Below, piece by piece: positions 35,992-45,025 of a DNA stretch of 64,000 nt. The stretch lies in assembly GCA_964638635.1 (NCBI GenBank), contig CAZXAQ010000011.1:6219-70218 (forward strand), given 5' to 3'. A model generated the notes under the pieces. That model had not been told where the DNA came from and did not search any database. It was given only the letters and a program-made list of their open reading frames with translations. The number at the start of each line of letters is the position of its first letter. The first letter of the stretch is position 1. The translations under genes were made by a program, and so were the position numbers. This DNA comes from SZUA-430 sp964638635 (lineage in GTDB: Bacteria > Pseudomonadota > Alphaproteobacteria > Micropepsales > Micropepsaceae).

Positions 35992-36072
35992 CCTGGGACC
36001 GCGGGCATCCTTGCCCGCCCTCACTGAATCGACAAGTCGCAAAGAGCGGGCAGGGATGCCCGCGGTCCCAGG
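35992..36072. repeat. Family A hairpin variant in the quinone oxidoreductase leader
   Basis: Arms 35992-36018 and 36046-36072 are 27 bp with one mismatch, CCTGGGACCGCGGGCATCC in the left arm. It is a sequence variant of the repeats at 357-456 and 46004-46113: same layout, with paired changes in the two arms that keep the stem. Confidence 0.8.
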
Positions 36073-36322
36073 AAGTGCCGCGTCACTTTCGAATCTTGAG
36101 ATCGATCACAATAAGTGATAGTAATTGCGCGTTTCCCGATCGCCTCGTGCGATCGCGGCTGCGACTTGACAACTTGATACGTCACCACGGCATTTCGCGA
36201 GGCCGGTCTCGCGGAGGGTGAGGACCACTTCGTGCCGCAAGTCGCGCCGACCCAGCCAACTGCGTCATCTCGCCAATAGACAAGCAATTAAGCCAAAATC
36301 GCTCGCGCAGCTGCTCGCGAGT

Positions 36323-36412
36323 GAACGGACCCAAACGGATTCCAAACGCCTTTCAAACGGATTTCTAACGGATATTTCCGCAGAACTCAGCCAAGCAAAC
36401 GGATCTAACGGA
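36323..36412. repeat. Cluster of AACGGAT direct repeats
   Basis: Seven units of (A/T/G)AACGGA(T/C) or a one-base variant begin near 36323, 36332, 36343, 36354, 36366, 36397 and 36406, in one orientation, with spacings of about 9-12 bp apart from one 31-bp step. The 36073-36449 stretch has no credible gene. It may be a regulator-binding array for the oxidoreductase gene or an iteron-like relic. Confidence 0.5.
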
Positions 36413-36449
36413 TTCGATTTTGCATCTCTCGCGGTCGAACAATCGGCGC

Positions 36450-37214
36450 TTATGTCGCAGGCCGTCCGAGCGCCTCGAAAACCGCGGCGGCGAGCGCCTC
36501 CGCCATGATCGCGGTGCTCTGCCGGCCTTCTGCAACCGTCGCCCGCGCGGGATACCCGAAATAGGCCTCCGGCCCGCCGGCCTCCGCGAACGTCTTCGCC
36601 CCCTTCGCGAAGGCCTCCGTCAGGCTCGACGGATTGTCGGCCAAAGCGCGGCCCGCCGCTTCATCGACGAGGTCGGCCCGCACCGCCAGAACGAGGCTCG
36701 TCTCGTACTGCCCCGCATGGCAAGCGCCCGACTGAAACTCGGCCGTCAGCGTCTGCGCCAACTTGCGCCGCGTGAAGTCGGGAAACGCAACCGGCAACCC
36801 GAGCGAGCGAACCTCCTCGGCCGCCGCCCGCAGCATCGCGACATTCGCCGGGTCGAAATGGCTGTTCGCGAACGACAAACACGCGAAGCCCTGGGCTTTC
36901 AAACTCAGCGCGATATCGCGGATCAACGCCTTCGCGGTCGCGGCCGAAACATTGATCGTTCCCGCGAACGCCTCGGCGTACTCGGCCGGCGCGTACGCGA
37001 GCGGCGGCAACACGAACGCCGTCACGCCCGCGGCGGCGAGGCGGGGCAGGGCGGCAGAGGCCATCGCCTCGCTGATGATCACGTCGGTCGCAAGCGGCAG
37101 ATGCGGTCCGTGCGCCTCCGTCGCCCCGCATGGCAGGATCGCCACGACGGGTTTGCCGCTCTCGAGTGCATCGCGAACCGCAATCCAAGCGTTGTCGCCG
37201 AGGGCGGGTTTCAT
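36450..37214 (-). CDS. Creatininase family amidohydrolase
   Basis: 254 residues. Metal ligands are visible in ATEAHGPHLPLATD (Glu and His), the aspartate of that motif, SHFDPANV, and the later glutamate in HAGQYETSLVL. The family opens cyclic amides or cleaves amides: creatininase, MftE-like peptidases and others. Its start overlaps the stop of the benzoate-CoA-type ligase by 4 bp, so the two act in one pathway, probably amide release followed or preceded by CoA activation of an aromatic acid. Confidence 0.88.
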   Translation of the reverse strand: MKPALGDNAWIAVRDALESGKPVVAILPCGATEAHGPHLPLATDVIISEAMASAALPRLAAAGVTAFVLPPLAYAPAEYAEAFAGTINVSAATAKALIRDIALSLKAQGFACLSFANSHFDPANVAMLRAAAEEVRSLGLPVAFPDFTRRKLAQTLTAEFQSGACHAGQYETSLVLAVRADLVDEAAGRALADNPSSLTEAFAKGAKTFAEAGGPEAYFGYPARATVAEGRQSTAIMAEALAAAVFEALGRPAT

Positions 37215-38731
37215 GCGTGCTCCGCTCTCAGCTTCTTGCGATCGACCTTATCGCGATCGTTGCGCGGCAAAGCGGCGCTCGAAAAGCGCACCCAATGCGG
37301 CGCCTTGTACCGCGCGAGCTTCGTCTTCGCGAACGCGATCAACTCGCTCTCCGACGCGCCCGCGCCGTCCTTCAAGACCACGATCGCCAGCGGCTTCTCC
37401 AACCCCGCTTCATCCTTGCGGCCCACGACGCAGCACTCGCGCACCGCCGCATGCTGCATCAAGCAGTTCTCGACCTCGAGCGGGCTCACATAAATCCCGC
37501 CGCTCTTGATCAAATCATCGCCGCGCCCCTCGTAGTACCAATAGCCGTCGGCATCCTCGCGAAACTTGTCGCCGGACACGATCCACCCGCCGCGCAAATG
37601 CTGCACCGACTTCTCGTACGCCGATTGATAATAGAGCGCCGCCGACGGCCCCTTGAGCCACAGCGTCCCCACATCGCCCTGCGCGACCGCATTGCCCTCG
37701 TCGTCGACAAGCTTCGCCTCATACCCCGGCACCAGCCGCCCGAGGCTCCCGGGACGCACATCGCCCGGACGGTTTGAAATGTAAATATGGAAACTCTCGG
37801 CACTCCCGATCCCGTCAATGATCGGCACGCCGAATGCGCGGTCCCAACGTTCGTGCAGCTCGCCCGGCAACGCCTCGCCGGCACTCCACATAAAGCGCAC
37901 GCTGGAAATGTCGCGCGGCTCCGGCGATTGCAGCATCTTGTTGATCAACGTCGGTACGCTGGTGAAGACGGTCGCGCGGGTCGTTTCGATCAGCGCGAAC
38001 AACCGCTCCGGCGTCGGCTGCTCGCGAAACAGAACCGTGGTCGCTCCCACCGCAAATGGGAACATCAAATTCGTGCCCGTCGCATACCCGAAAAAGAGGC
38101 GCGGGCCCGAGATCGTGACGTCGCTCTCGCGCACGCCAATGAACTGCTTCGCATAGACTTGCGCGTTGAACGGGAAATGGAAGTGGCAATGCACCGCCCC
38201 CTTGCTCTGCCCCGTCGTGCCGCTGGTGAAGAGCCACACGGCCGGATCATCCTTCCGCGTCGGCCAAGGCTCGGCGTCCGGATGCTCCTCGGCTAGCCAC
38301 CCATCGAAATCCTTGCCGATGGTGATCACGCGCTGCGGAAACCGGCTCTTGGCGGCCGCCTCGGCGAACGCCGCAGCGCTCATCTCATCGACGAACGCAA
38401 ACTGCGGCTTCACATAGTCGAGATAATACGCGTAGTCGGCGGCCGGCAGCTGCGGGTTCACCTGCGTGACCACGGCACCCGCCTTCAGCGCGCCGAACCA
38501 CGCATAAGCGAACTCCGGCCGATCTTGGCAGCACACGAGCACCCGCTGCTCCGGCAACAACCCGCCCGCGACCAAGTTCCGCGCGACCCGCATCACGGCG
38601 TCCGCCACCTCGCCGTAACTGATCGCGCGCCCCTCGAACAGGATCGCAGTCTTCTTGGCGCGCCCCGCTTCGATGTTCGAGAACACGAAGTAATCGGCCA
38701 TGTTGAAAGTATCGGGAAAGGCGGGCGTCAT
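37211..38731 (-). CDS. Benzoate-CoA ligase family protein
   Basis: 506-residue ANL ligase of the benzoate/2-aminobenzoate-CoA ligase group. LFTSGTTGQSKGAVHCHFHF near residue 165 has the AVHCH ending characteristic of benzoate-CoA ligases. Further motifs: GIGSAESFHIYIS, YYEGRGDDLIKSGGIYVSPL and LPRNDRDKVDRKKL with the catalytic lysine. Activates an aromatic acid to its CoA thioester. Co-translated with a creatininase-type amidohydrolase. No ring-reducing or monooxygenase genes are visible in the window. Confidence 0.9.
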   Translation of the reverse strand: MTPAFPDTFNMADYFVFSNIEAGRAKKTAILFEGRAISYGEVADAVMRVARNLVAGGLLPEQRVLVCCQDRPEFAYAWFGALKAGAVVTQVNPQLPAADYAYYLDYVKPQFAFVDEMSAAAFAEAAAKSRFPQRVITIGKDFDGWLAEEHPDAEPWPTRKDDPAVWLFTSGTTGQSKGAVHCHFHFPFNAQVYAKQFIGVRESDVTISGPRLFFGYATGTNLMFPFAVGATTVLFREQPTPERLFALIETTRATVFTSVPTLINKMLQSPEPRDISSVRFMWSAGEALPGELHERWDRAFGVPIIDGIGSAESFHIYISNRPGDVRPGSLGRLVPGYEAKLVDDEGNAVAQGDVGTLWLKGPSAALYYQSAYEKSVQHLRGGWIVSGDKFREDADGYWYYEGRGDDLIKSGGIYVSPLEVENCLMQHAAVRECCVVGRKDEAGLEKPLAIVVLKDGAGASESELIAFAKTKLARYKAPHWVRFSSAALPRNDRDKVDRKKLRAEHA

Positions 38732-38743
38732 CGGCAGCCTCCC

Positions 38744-39928
38744 TCACGCCCGGGCGAGCACGATCCGCGCCGGCTCCAACGCGTCGTCGAGGTCGTAGCC
38801 GATCAAGTCGATCCGGCCGTCTTCGTTCGTATCGTAGAGCGCCTGCTCGAACCGCATGTCGCCGTCCTTGTCGACATAGACGACGTCGGTCCGGCCGTTC
38901 TCGTTCCGGTCGACCATCATCAGCGTCGCCTGCGCGCGGCTGTCGGGAAGCACCAAGGTCGTGTCGGCGCGGCCGTTGCAGTCGGCGTCGAACGCAACGA
39001 CCGTTCCGTCATCCCGCCGGGTACGCTTGGTCGACACGCGGACCGGCGCACAGGCAGGGTTCTTCGCGAAGTCGGCCGCGCGCGCCCGCTGCACGCGCCG
39101 GTCGGCGGTCATCGCGAGCACCCGCCGCGCCTCGGACGAGGCGACCGCTACGCTCGCCTCCGGCGGTCCGGACGTGCTGACGCCGATCAGCTGCCCCGCC
39201 TCGTCGATCAGCGGCGCGCCCGCGTTGCCGGGGCTCATCGGCATCTGCGACTGCAAAACGTCGGCACGATGCGCCGCGCCGTTGTTCGTCCACGCGAAGT
39301 TGCGCAGCACCTGTACGACCACGCCCTTCGCGTGCGACCAAACCTCGCCGAACGGATGCCCGATCGCATGCACCGGCTGACCCGTCCGCACCCGCTCGAA
39401 CGCGCCGATCGCCAGCGGCTGCACGTCGCGCGGCAAGCCCGCCACTTTGACAAGCGCAAGGTCCGCAATCTCGTCCACCCGAACGACGACGCCCTTCACC
39501 GCATCCGACTCGCGCGGCACGGCGCCCGCCGCCAGCGGCTTGAAGATCACACCGGTGCTTTTGGCCTCCGCAACGAGATGCGCGCTGGTCAAGATCGTGC
39601 CGTCGCCCGCCACGACCGTGCCGGAGCCAAGCTGCTCCTTCGTCACGATCAACACGACGGACCGTGCGAAGCGCGTGAACAGCGCCTGCTCGCCCGTTCC
39701 GCGCAGCACAGGCTGCGGCCCGCTCGCGGCACGGCGAAGCGCCGCCTCGATCCGCTCCGGCGCGACGCCACCCGGCCCCGCGCCCTTGCCCCGCAAGTCG
39801 GGCAGCGCCGGCACCGCGGCCGCGGCGTCTCTTCCAGCCTCGGGCAGCATCGGCATCGGCTGAGCCCGCGCACCAAGCGCAAGCATCGCGCCCGCCAGAA
39901 CCGCTGCAATGATGCGAACGAACGGCAT
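38744..39928 (-). CDS. Secreted trypsin-like pseudoprotease with calcium-binding tail
   Basis: 394 residues with a signal peptide (to ALGARA, about residue 21). The S1C/DegP-like protease domain (about 85-270) keeps the histidine in ILTSAHLVAEA and the aspartate in IADLALVKV. The catalytic serine is gone: SPGNAGAPLID replaces PGNSGGPLID, with DNA reading AAC GCG GGC. The tail has Asp-rich loops (DADCNGRAD, DRNENGRTD, DTNEDGRID) like EF-hand or thrombospondin calcium sites. It is probably a binding or sensor protein rather than an enzyme. GGGGG before the ATG at 39928. Confidence 0.87.
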   Translation of the reverse strand: MPFVRIIAAVLAGAMLALGARAQPMPMLPEAGRDAAAAVPALPDLRGKGAGPGGVAPERIEAALRRAASGPQPVLRGTGEQALFTRFARSVVLIVTKEQLGSGTVVAGDGTILTSAHLVAEAKSTGVIFKPLAAGAVPRESDAVKGVVVRVDEIADLALVKVAGLPRDVQPLAIGAFERVRTGQPVHAIGHPFGEVWSHAKGVVVQVLRNFAWTNNGAAHRADVLQSQMPMSPGNAGAPLIDEAGQLIGVSTSGPPEASVAVASSEARRVLAMTADRRVQRARAADFAKNPACAPVRVSTKRTRRDDGTVVAFDADCNGRADTTLVLPDSRAQATLMMVDRNENGRTDVVYVDKDGDMRFEQALYDTNEDGRIDLIGYDLDDALEPARIVLARA

Positions 39929-39976
39929 GCTGCCCCCTTCGACCGCGCGCACTCTAGCAAAGCGCAGACGGCCCGC

Positions 39977-40588
39977 CTATCGGGAGAGTTTTCCCGGCAA
40001 CAAACGGATCGCAAAGCGAATACCGGCCGCGCGCACAAGGAACGTGACGCCAAGTGCCGCGCCGAGCGCCCACCCGTCGCCAAGACCCGCCGCGCTCACG
40101 CCGTAATAGGCAAGCGCGCCCAACACAGCGGCCGTGACGTAGATCTCGCCGGTGAACACAAGCGGCTCCCGGTTCGCCAGCACGTCGCGCACGACGCCGC
40201 CGCCGGACGCCGCAATCGCGACGAGAAACACTGTCACGAACGGATCAAGCCCAAGCCCCGCGAACCGCTGCATCCCCGTCGCCGTGAAGAGCGCCAAACC
40301 CACCGCATCGGCCCACACCAGAGTCTTTTCCGGCGGCGCGCCGAACCTGACCGCCTCGAACACGACGACTGCGGAAACGAGCGCCGCCCAAAGCGGCTCC
40401 GGCGCACTCAGCCATCGCACCCCGCCGCCGGCCAACAGATCGGCAATCGTCCCCCCGCCAAGCCCCGCCGCAACGGAAAGAAACACGGCCCCGACCAAAT
40501 CGAACCGCTTCTCCGCGGCAACCAACGCCCCCGACGCCGCAAACACGGCGGTGCCAAGCAACGACAAAATGGCGAGCGCCACATCCAT
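39977..40588 (-). CDS. Trimeric intracellular cation channel family protein (UPF0126/YicG)
   Basis: 203 residues with seven membrane helices arranged as two repeats, typical of prokaryotic TRIC channels. Repeats: AVFAASGALVAAEKRFDLVG and ATGMQRFAGLGLDPFVTVFL, each with GGG(T/V) motifs (AAGLGGGTIADLL, ASGGGVVRDVL) that line the pore in solved structures. Likely a K+-conducting counter-ion channel. ATG at 40588 chosen since the first helix begins there. Divergent from the AraC regulator by 87 bp. Confidence 0.88.
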   Translation of the reverse strand: MDVALAILSLLGTAVFAASGALVAAEKRFDLVGAVFLSVAAGLGGGTIADLLAGGGVRWLSAPEPLWAALVSAVVVFEAVRFGAPPEKTLVWADAVGLALFTATGMQRFAGLGLDPFVTVFLVAIAASGGGVVRDVLANREPLVFTGEIYVTAAVLGALAYYGVSAAGLGDGWALGAALGVTFLVRAAGIRFAIRLLPGKLSR

Positions 40589-40675
40589 AAGCACGTTGAT
40601 ACGCGAGTCGCGATTCCAAGTCAGGAGCAATTCCGATCAAGCATCGTGCACCCAGATCGTGCCATCCTGCGGCAC

Positions 40676-41509
40676 ATGAACCCCATCGGCAAAGCGCTCT
40701 GGTATATTGAATCGCACTTCCGCGAAGAGGTGGCGCTCGACGCCATCGCGGCGGTCGCGGGCGTGTCGCGCTTCCACCTCTCGCGCGCCTTTCCGGCGAC
40801 GGTCGGCCAGCCGCTGATGCGCTACGTGCGTGCCCGCCGCTTGACCGAAGCGGCGCGCGCCCTCGCGGGCGGGGGCGGCGACATTCTCACTGTCGCGCTC
40901 GACACGGGTTACGGCTCGCACGAAGCCTTCACCCGCGCTTTCCGCGACCACTTCGGGCAAACGCCGGAGACGGTGCGCGCCCAAGGCCTCGCCAACCTTC
41001 GACTTCAGGAGCCGCTTCGCATGGACGACACCACGAACCTGCGCCTCGCCGCGCCGCGCCTCGAAACCCACCGCGCCTTCCGCGTCGTGGGTTTGAGCGA
41101 ACGCTACGCGATGGACGACATCGCCGGCATCCCGGCGCAGTGGCAACGCTTCGTTCCTCATATGCTCACGCTGAGCGCCGGCAAGGCGCGGCAGACCACC
41201 TATGGCATCTGCACGAACACCGACGACAGCGGTCTGGACTATATGTGCGCGATCGAAGTGCCGAACTTCGACGGTGTCCCGCGCGAACTCGCGCGTCTCA
41301 GCATCGCCGAACATCTCTACGCCCATTTCGCGCACAAGGGTCACGTCACGCAGATCAGGCGCATGTGGCAAACGATCTTCAACGAGTGGCTGCCAACCTC
41401 AGGTTACGAAATCGCCCAAGCGCCGGACTTCGAACGCTACGGCGATGACTTCGATCCGATGCGCGGCGAAGGCCTGCTCGAACTCTTCGTGCCGGTGAAG
41501 CGCCGCTAA
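40676..41509 (+). CDS. AraC family regulator with GyrI-like effector domain
   Basis: 277 residues. Two helix-turn-helix motifs at about residues 8-105: LDAIAAVAGVSRFHLSRAFP and ILTVALDTGYGSHEAFTRAF. Residues 120-277 form a GyrI/AraC_E_bind effector domain (FRVVGLSERYAMDDIAGIPA to LLELFVPVKR), which binds small hydrophobic ligands, as in Rob and BmrR-type regulators. It may control the divergent channel gene or the convergent membrane protein. Its stop overlaps the latter's stop by 4 bp. Confidence 0.92.
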   Translation: MNPIGKALWYIESHFREEVALDAIAAVAGVSRFHLSRAFPATVGQPLMRYVRARRLTEAARALAGGGGDILTVALDTGYGSHEAFTRAFRDHFGQTPETVRAQGLANLRLQEPLRMDDTTNLRLAAPRLETHRAFRVVGLSERYAMDDIAGIPAQWQRFVPHMLTLSAGKARQTTYGICTNTDDSGLDYMCAIEVPNFDGVPRELARLSIAEHLYAHFAHKGHVTQIRRMWQTIFNEWLPTSGYEIAQAPDFERYGDDFDPMRGEGLLELFVPVKRR

Positions 41510-42063
41510 GCCCGCTTCGCCGGCGTCGTCCGCGCCTTTTCCGCGTCCACGAACGCGTCGTACGGCGCATGCCCGACCATGAACCAGCCGAGCCAGCGTC
41601 CCGGCCCCCAACGCAGCACGCCCCAGCCCAAGAGCTGAAACGTCAGTGTGCCGATCACGGCGATCCCGACGGTGAGCAGCACCGCCCAAACGAACCGGTT
41701 GATCAGCGCCTCGCCCATCCAACCGCCGGCCAGCGTCCAATTCAGGCCAAGGAGCAACGCCCCCATCGCCGCCGCCACCGCAAATGTCGTGTACGGCGAC
41801 ATGTAGGGAAACCGCGGTGCGAAGTAGTAGCGAAACGTGAAGAACGTCATCACATGCGCAAAGCTCGCCCACGACACGAGCGACGACAAGCTCAGCGGCA
41901 ACCACGAGTCCACGGCCGTCTCAACGCCCTGGCGCAACGCCGTCGCAATCACCCACGGCGCCGGCAACAGAATCGCAAACACAAGAAACCAGCCGAGATA
42001 GTTGCGCAACAAATGCACCGACACCTCGACCAGGAAATACGCGGGACCATTGTACTGCGGCAT
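41506..42063 (-). CDS. Hypothetical integral membrane protein
   Basis: 185 residues with four or five predicted helices (about 18-40, 58-78, 88-108, 122-145) and a cytoplasmic tail. Aromatic-rich loops such as FFTFRYYFAPRFPYM. I recognise no family. Monocistronic, convergent with the AraC regulator. Confidence 0.7.
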   Translation of the reverse strand: MPQYNGPAYFLVEVSVHLLRNYLGWFLVFAILLPAPWVIATALRQGVETAVDSWLPLSLSSLVSWASFAHVMTFFTFRYYFAPRFPYMSPYTTFAVAAAMGALLLGLNWTLAGGWMGEALINRFVWAVLLTVGIAVIGTLTFQLLGWGVLRWGPGRWLGWFMVGHAPYDAFVDAEKARTTPAKRA

Positions 42064-42197
42064 GGGGACATCTTAACGCCGCCGGTCGCCCAAGGGGAGA
42101 GGGAAATGGCGCGCGACCGCGTGCCGCCGTTGCGCGGCGCCGCCCATTCGTGTAAACGCTCGGCCCTCGATCAACCAACGCCTCAAGGGAGGCCACG

Positions 42198-42239
42198 ATG
42201 TTTGTTAAGCGCCTTCCGAAATGTCTGCGCGATATCTAA
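42198..42239 (+). other. 13-codon ORF behind a strong ribosome binding site
   Basis: GGGAGG is placed 6 bp before an ATG that opens only 13 codons (MFVKRLPKCLRDI). It may be a leader peptide for the PcfJ-like gene 90 bp downstream or the surviving start of a lost gene. The rest of 42064-42329 holds nothing clear. Confidence 0.25.
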
Positions 42240-42329
42240 TCGCCGCGTCCGCTTGAGCGGGCGCACCGTCATGCTTCGGAACAAACCGACTTGAAACGGC
42301 CGCGTGAAAGCGCGGCACGGCGGATTCAC

Positions 42330-43520
42330 ATGGTTCTCTCTCCTTTGCACGCGGACGCACGTGCGAACGCGCACGAGGCTGCGCGTGTTACCCAACTCGA
42401 GCGACGGCTCGCGCGGTTTCAGCCGCTCGTCCAGCCGCGCGTGCGCGCGCTGGCCGAACGTCACCCGCGCCTTAAAGACCTGGCGCTGAGCTTTCCGGCG
42501 CTGCTGTTCGCCCTCGCGGTCCCGCGCCCAGGGCTCGATCCCGCACGCGCCATCGCTCGCGTGATCGACGGCGCGCCGTTGCGAGAGCTGGCCGAAGTTG
42601 CGCGCGTACCGCTATGGCTGCGGCCGATCCAGCCCGCGGCGTTCAAGCACGCGCTCCCCGAACTTCCCGACGGCGACATTTTCCGCCGCCAAATCTCGAA
42701 CTACCTGCCCACCGATCCACGGCAGTTTGCGAGCTGGAGTGCGGCGGTCGCCGAGGCTGGTCAAATGGCCGATCAAGCGGTCGCACTTTGGCTTGCGCGC
42801 GAACTTCATCGCGCGCGCGGTAAGTTACGCCTGCAGATGCTCCGCGGCCTGTGCCTTTGGACGTGGTACTCGCGCCATTGCCGCGCCGATACGGATGTCG
42901 CGAGGCCGGGGGCTTGGAGTCCCGCGATGGGCTACGACCGCGCGGTGGGGCTGGCAGCGCAATGGTTGCGCACCGCGGACCTGCATCTCAATCTTGGGCG
43001 GGAAGCGTTAGCCGACGTCTGGCTAACTCCAGCGCAGGTCGACGGTTACGACTTCGTGCCGCTGCGCACAGCCGCCGAAATCGCCGAGGAGGCGGCGGCG
43101 ATGCGGCACTGCGTGGCCGAGTATGGATCGTATGTGCGCCACGACGAGTGCCGGCTGTGGAGCATGCGGCGCGACGGTGCGCGGATTGCCACGATCGAGA
43201 TCGCAAGCCGGACAAATGGCCCCTTGCCCGGAATCGAACAACTCAAGACGGCGAGTAACGGCAGCGCATCGACCGAAGTTTGGTTGGTCGCGCGTCGTTG
43301 GCTGAACAGCCACGACCCGCTCTCGATCATGCGAACCGCTCGTGCATGGGACACCGTTCCGCTCGATGCCAAATTGTGGACCAAACTCTGGCGCCCCTAC
43401 TGGCTTGCCAAGAGGCGCATTCCGGATTGGCTGCCGTTGCAGCCGTCGCGCTCTGCGATGTCGGTGCTGTGCTATGGCGAGCGGCCGGTGCGTCCGGCGC
43501 GGCGTCGGCGAAGGCGTTGA
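42330..43520 (+). CDS. PcfJ-like protein
   Basis: 396 residues. The C-terminal part (about residues 235-325) matches PcfJ-like proteins: EEAAAMRHCVAEYGSYVRHD, CRLWSMRRDGARIATIEI and IEQLKTASNG. PcfJ proteins are known from conjugative plasmids, phages and genomic islands, and their role is not established. The tail ends RPARRRRRR. The ATG at 42330 is preferred to the TTG at 42291. No other mobile-element gene is nearby, so this may be a remnant of a past insertion. Confidence 0.7.
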   Translation: MVLSPLHADARANAHEAARVTQLERRLARFQPLVQPRVRALAERHPRLKDLALSFPALLFALAVPRPGLDPARAIARVIDGAPLRELAEVARVPLWLRPIQPAAFKHALPELPDGDIFRRQISNYLPTDPRQFASWSAAVAEAGQMADQAVALWLARELHRARGKLRLQMLRGLCLWTWYSRHCRADTDVARPGAWSPAMGYDRAVGLAAQWLRTADLHLNLGREALADVWLTPAQVDGYDFVPLRTAAEIAEEAAAMRHCVAEYGSYVRHDECRLWSMRRDGARIATIEIASRTNGPLPGIEQLKTASNGSASTEVWLVARRWLNSHDPLSIMRTARAWDTVPLDAKLWTKLWRPYWLAKRRIPDWLPLQPSRSAMSVLCYGERPVRPARRRRRR

Positions 43521-43597
43521 CCTAATCGGTTGCGCCGCCGCCGTTGCACGCCGTTCCGGCCTCGTGTAATGCGCACGCCACCCCACGGAGACTTCCG

Positions 43598-44329
43598 ATG
43601 ACCACCTTCGTCCTCATTCACGGCGCCTGGCACGGTGCGTGGTGCTGGGATGAAGTCGCGCCGCTTCTGCGCGCGGCCGGCCACACGGTGATCGCGCCGG
43701 ACCTGCCGGGCATGGGTGAGGACCGCACGCCGCTCGGCAAGGTGAACCTCTCGTCCTGGACGATGTTCGTGGCCGATCTGATCGCGCAAGAGTTCGAACC
43801 GGTGGTCCTCGTCGGGCACAGCCGCGGCGGCATCGTGATCAGCGAAGTGGCACAGCTGATCCCCGACCGCATTCAGACGCTGGTCTATCTCGCGGCGTTC
43901 CTCGTGCCGAACGGCGAGACGCTGCGCGACATGCTGGCGATGCACGAGGGACGCCCCGCCGCCCGCGACACGATGGTGTTCGGTGCCGACGGCATTTCCT
44001 CCACAATCAAAACCGAGAAGGTGGCCCCCGTGTTCTACAACACGACACCGGCGCCGCTCGGGCAGAAGGCGGAGCGCCTGGTCGGCGCCGAGCCGCTGAC
44101 GAGCTTCACCACGCCGATCGGCGTTACCGCCGACCGCTTCGGCCGCGTCAAGCGCGCCTACATCGAATGTCTGCAAGACAACGCGATTCCGATCGAGCTG
44201 CAACGCATGATGCAAGCGGCCCAGCCGTGCAGCCCGGTCATGACGCTCGACACCGATCACTCACCGTTCTTTTCCGCGCCGGACGAGCTGACTCGCGCGC
44301 TGATCGCCATCGCCGCCAATCGCACCTGA
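43598..44329 (+). CDS. Alpha/beta hydrolase (esterase/salicylate esterase-like)
   Basis: 243 residues. LIHGAWHGAWCWDEV is the oxyanion signature of the plant MES/hydroxynitrile lyase-like group, VGHSRGGIV the nucleophile elbow, and DTDHSPFFSAP holds the catalytic histidine. Short-chain ester hydrolysis is likely. GGAG lies 7 bp before the ATG. A glutathione S-transferase follows 9 bp after the stop, suggesting a detoxification operon. Confidence 0.9.
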   Translation: MTTFVLIHGAWHGAWCWDEVAPLLRAAGHTVIAPDLPGMGEDRTPLGKVNLSSWTMFVADLIAQEFEPVVLVGHSRGGIVISEVAQLIPDRIQTLVYLAAFLVPNGETLRDMLAMHEGRPAARDTMVFGADGISSTIKTEKVAPVFYNTTPAPLGQKAERLVGAEPLTSFTTPIGVTADRFGRVKRAYIECLQDNAIPIELQRMMQAAQPCSPVMTLDTDHSPFFSAPDELTRALIAIAANRT

Positions 44330-44338
44330 AAGAGCCCC

Positions 44339-45025
44339 ATGTACCAACTCTACATCGCCAACAAGAGCTACTCCTCGTGGTCGCTGCGGCCGTGGGCGCT
44401 GATGCGCGAACTGAAGATCCCGTTCGAAGAGCGCCTCCACGCGTTCACGCCGGGCGGCAGTTACGCAAGGTTCAAGGCCTTCTCGCCCACCGGCAAGGTG
44501 CCGACCTTGGTCGACGGCAAGACGGTGGTGTGGGACTCGCTTGCGATCGCGGAGTACCTGGCCGAACGGCACGACGGCGTCTGGCCGAAAGACGCGCTCG
44601 CGCGCGCGTGGGCGCGCTGCGCCGCAGCCGAAATGCACTCGGGCTTCGCCGTGCTGCGCGATCGCTGTTCGATGGTGTGCGGCGTGCGCGTGAAGCTGCG
44701 CGAAATGCCGGAGGCGCTCGTGAAAGACATCGCCCGCATCGGCGAACTCTGGAACGAAGGCTTCCAGCGTTTCGGCGGTCCGTTCCTCGCCGGCCAAACG
44801 TTCACCGCGGTCGACGCGTTCTACGCCCCGGTGGCGTTCCGCGTCCAAACCTACGGCTTGAAACTCGACCCAACCGCGCAAGCCTACGCCCAGCGCCTGC
44901 TCGACTTGGCCTCGATGCGCGACTGGTACGAAGCCGGCCTCAAAGAAACAATGCGCGACGAACACGACGACAGCCCGCTCCGCTACGGCGACATCATCCA
45001 GGACCTCCGCGCGAAGCCGACCTAA
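44339..45025 (+). CDS. Glutathione S-transferase
   Basis: 228 residues. MYQLYIANKSYSSWSLRPWA places the catalytic serine motif SxSxWSLRPW, typical of a zeta-like/GstA_N bacterial class; the binding motif is SPTGKVPTLVDGKTVVWDSL. C-terminal helical domain from about 95. Conjugates glutathione or isomerises maleyl compounds. Second gene after the hydrolase. Its 3' end overlaps the end of a convergent small membrane protein by 32 bp. Confidence 0.9.
   Translation: MYQLYIANKSYSSWSLRPWALMRELKIPFEERLHAFTPGGSYARFKAFSPTGKVPTLVDGKTVVWDSLAIAEYLAERHDGVWPKDALARAWARCAAAEMHSGFAVLRDRCSMVCGVRVKLREMPEALVKDIARIGELWNEGFQRFGGPFLAGQTFTAVDAFYAPVAFRVQTYGLKLDPTAQAYAQRLLDLASMRDWYEAGLKETMRDEHDDSPLRYGDIIQDLRAKPT

Noticed and set aside
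38525..41509. A 994-residue plus-strand reading covering the pseudoprotease, channel and AraC genes
   Set aside because: Only its last 277 residues (AraC) are a real protein; the rest is antisense to genes with clear families.
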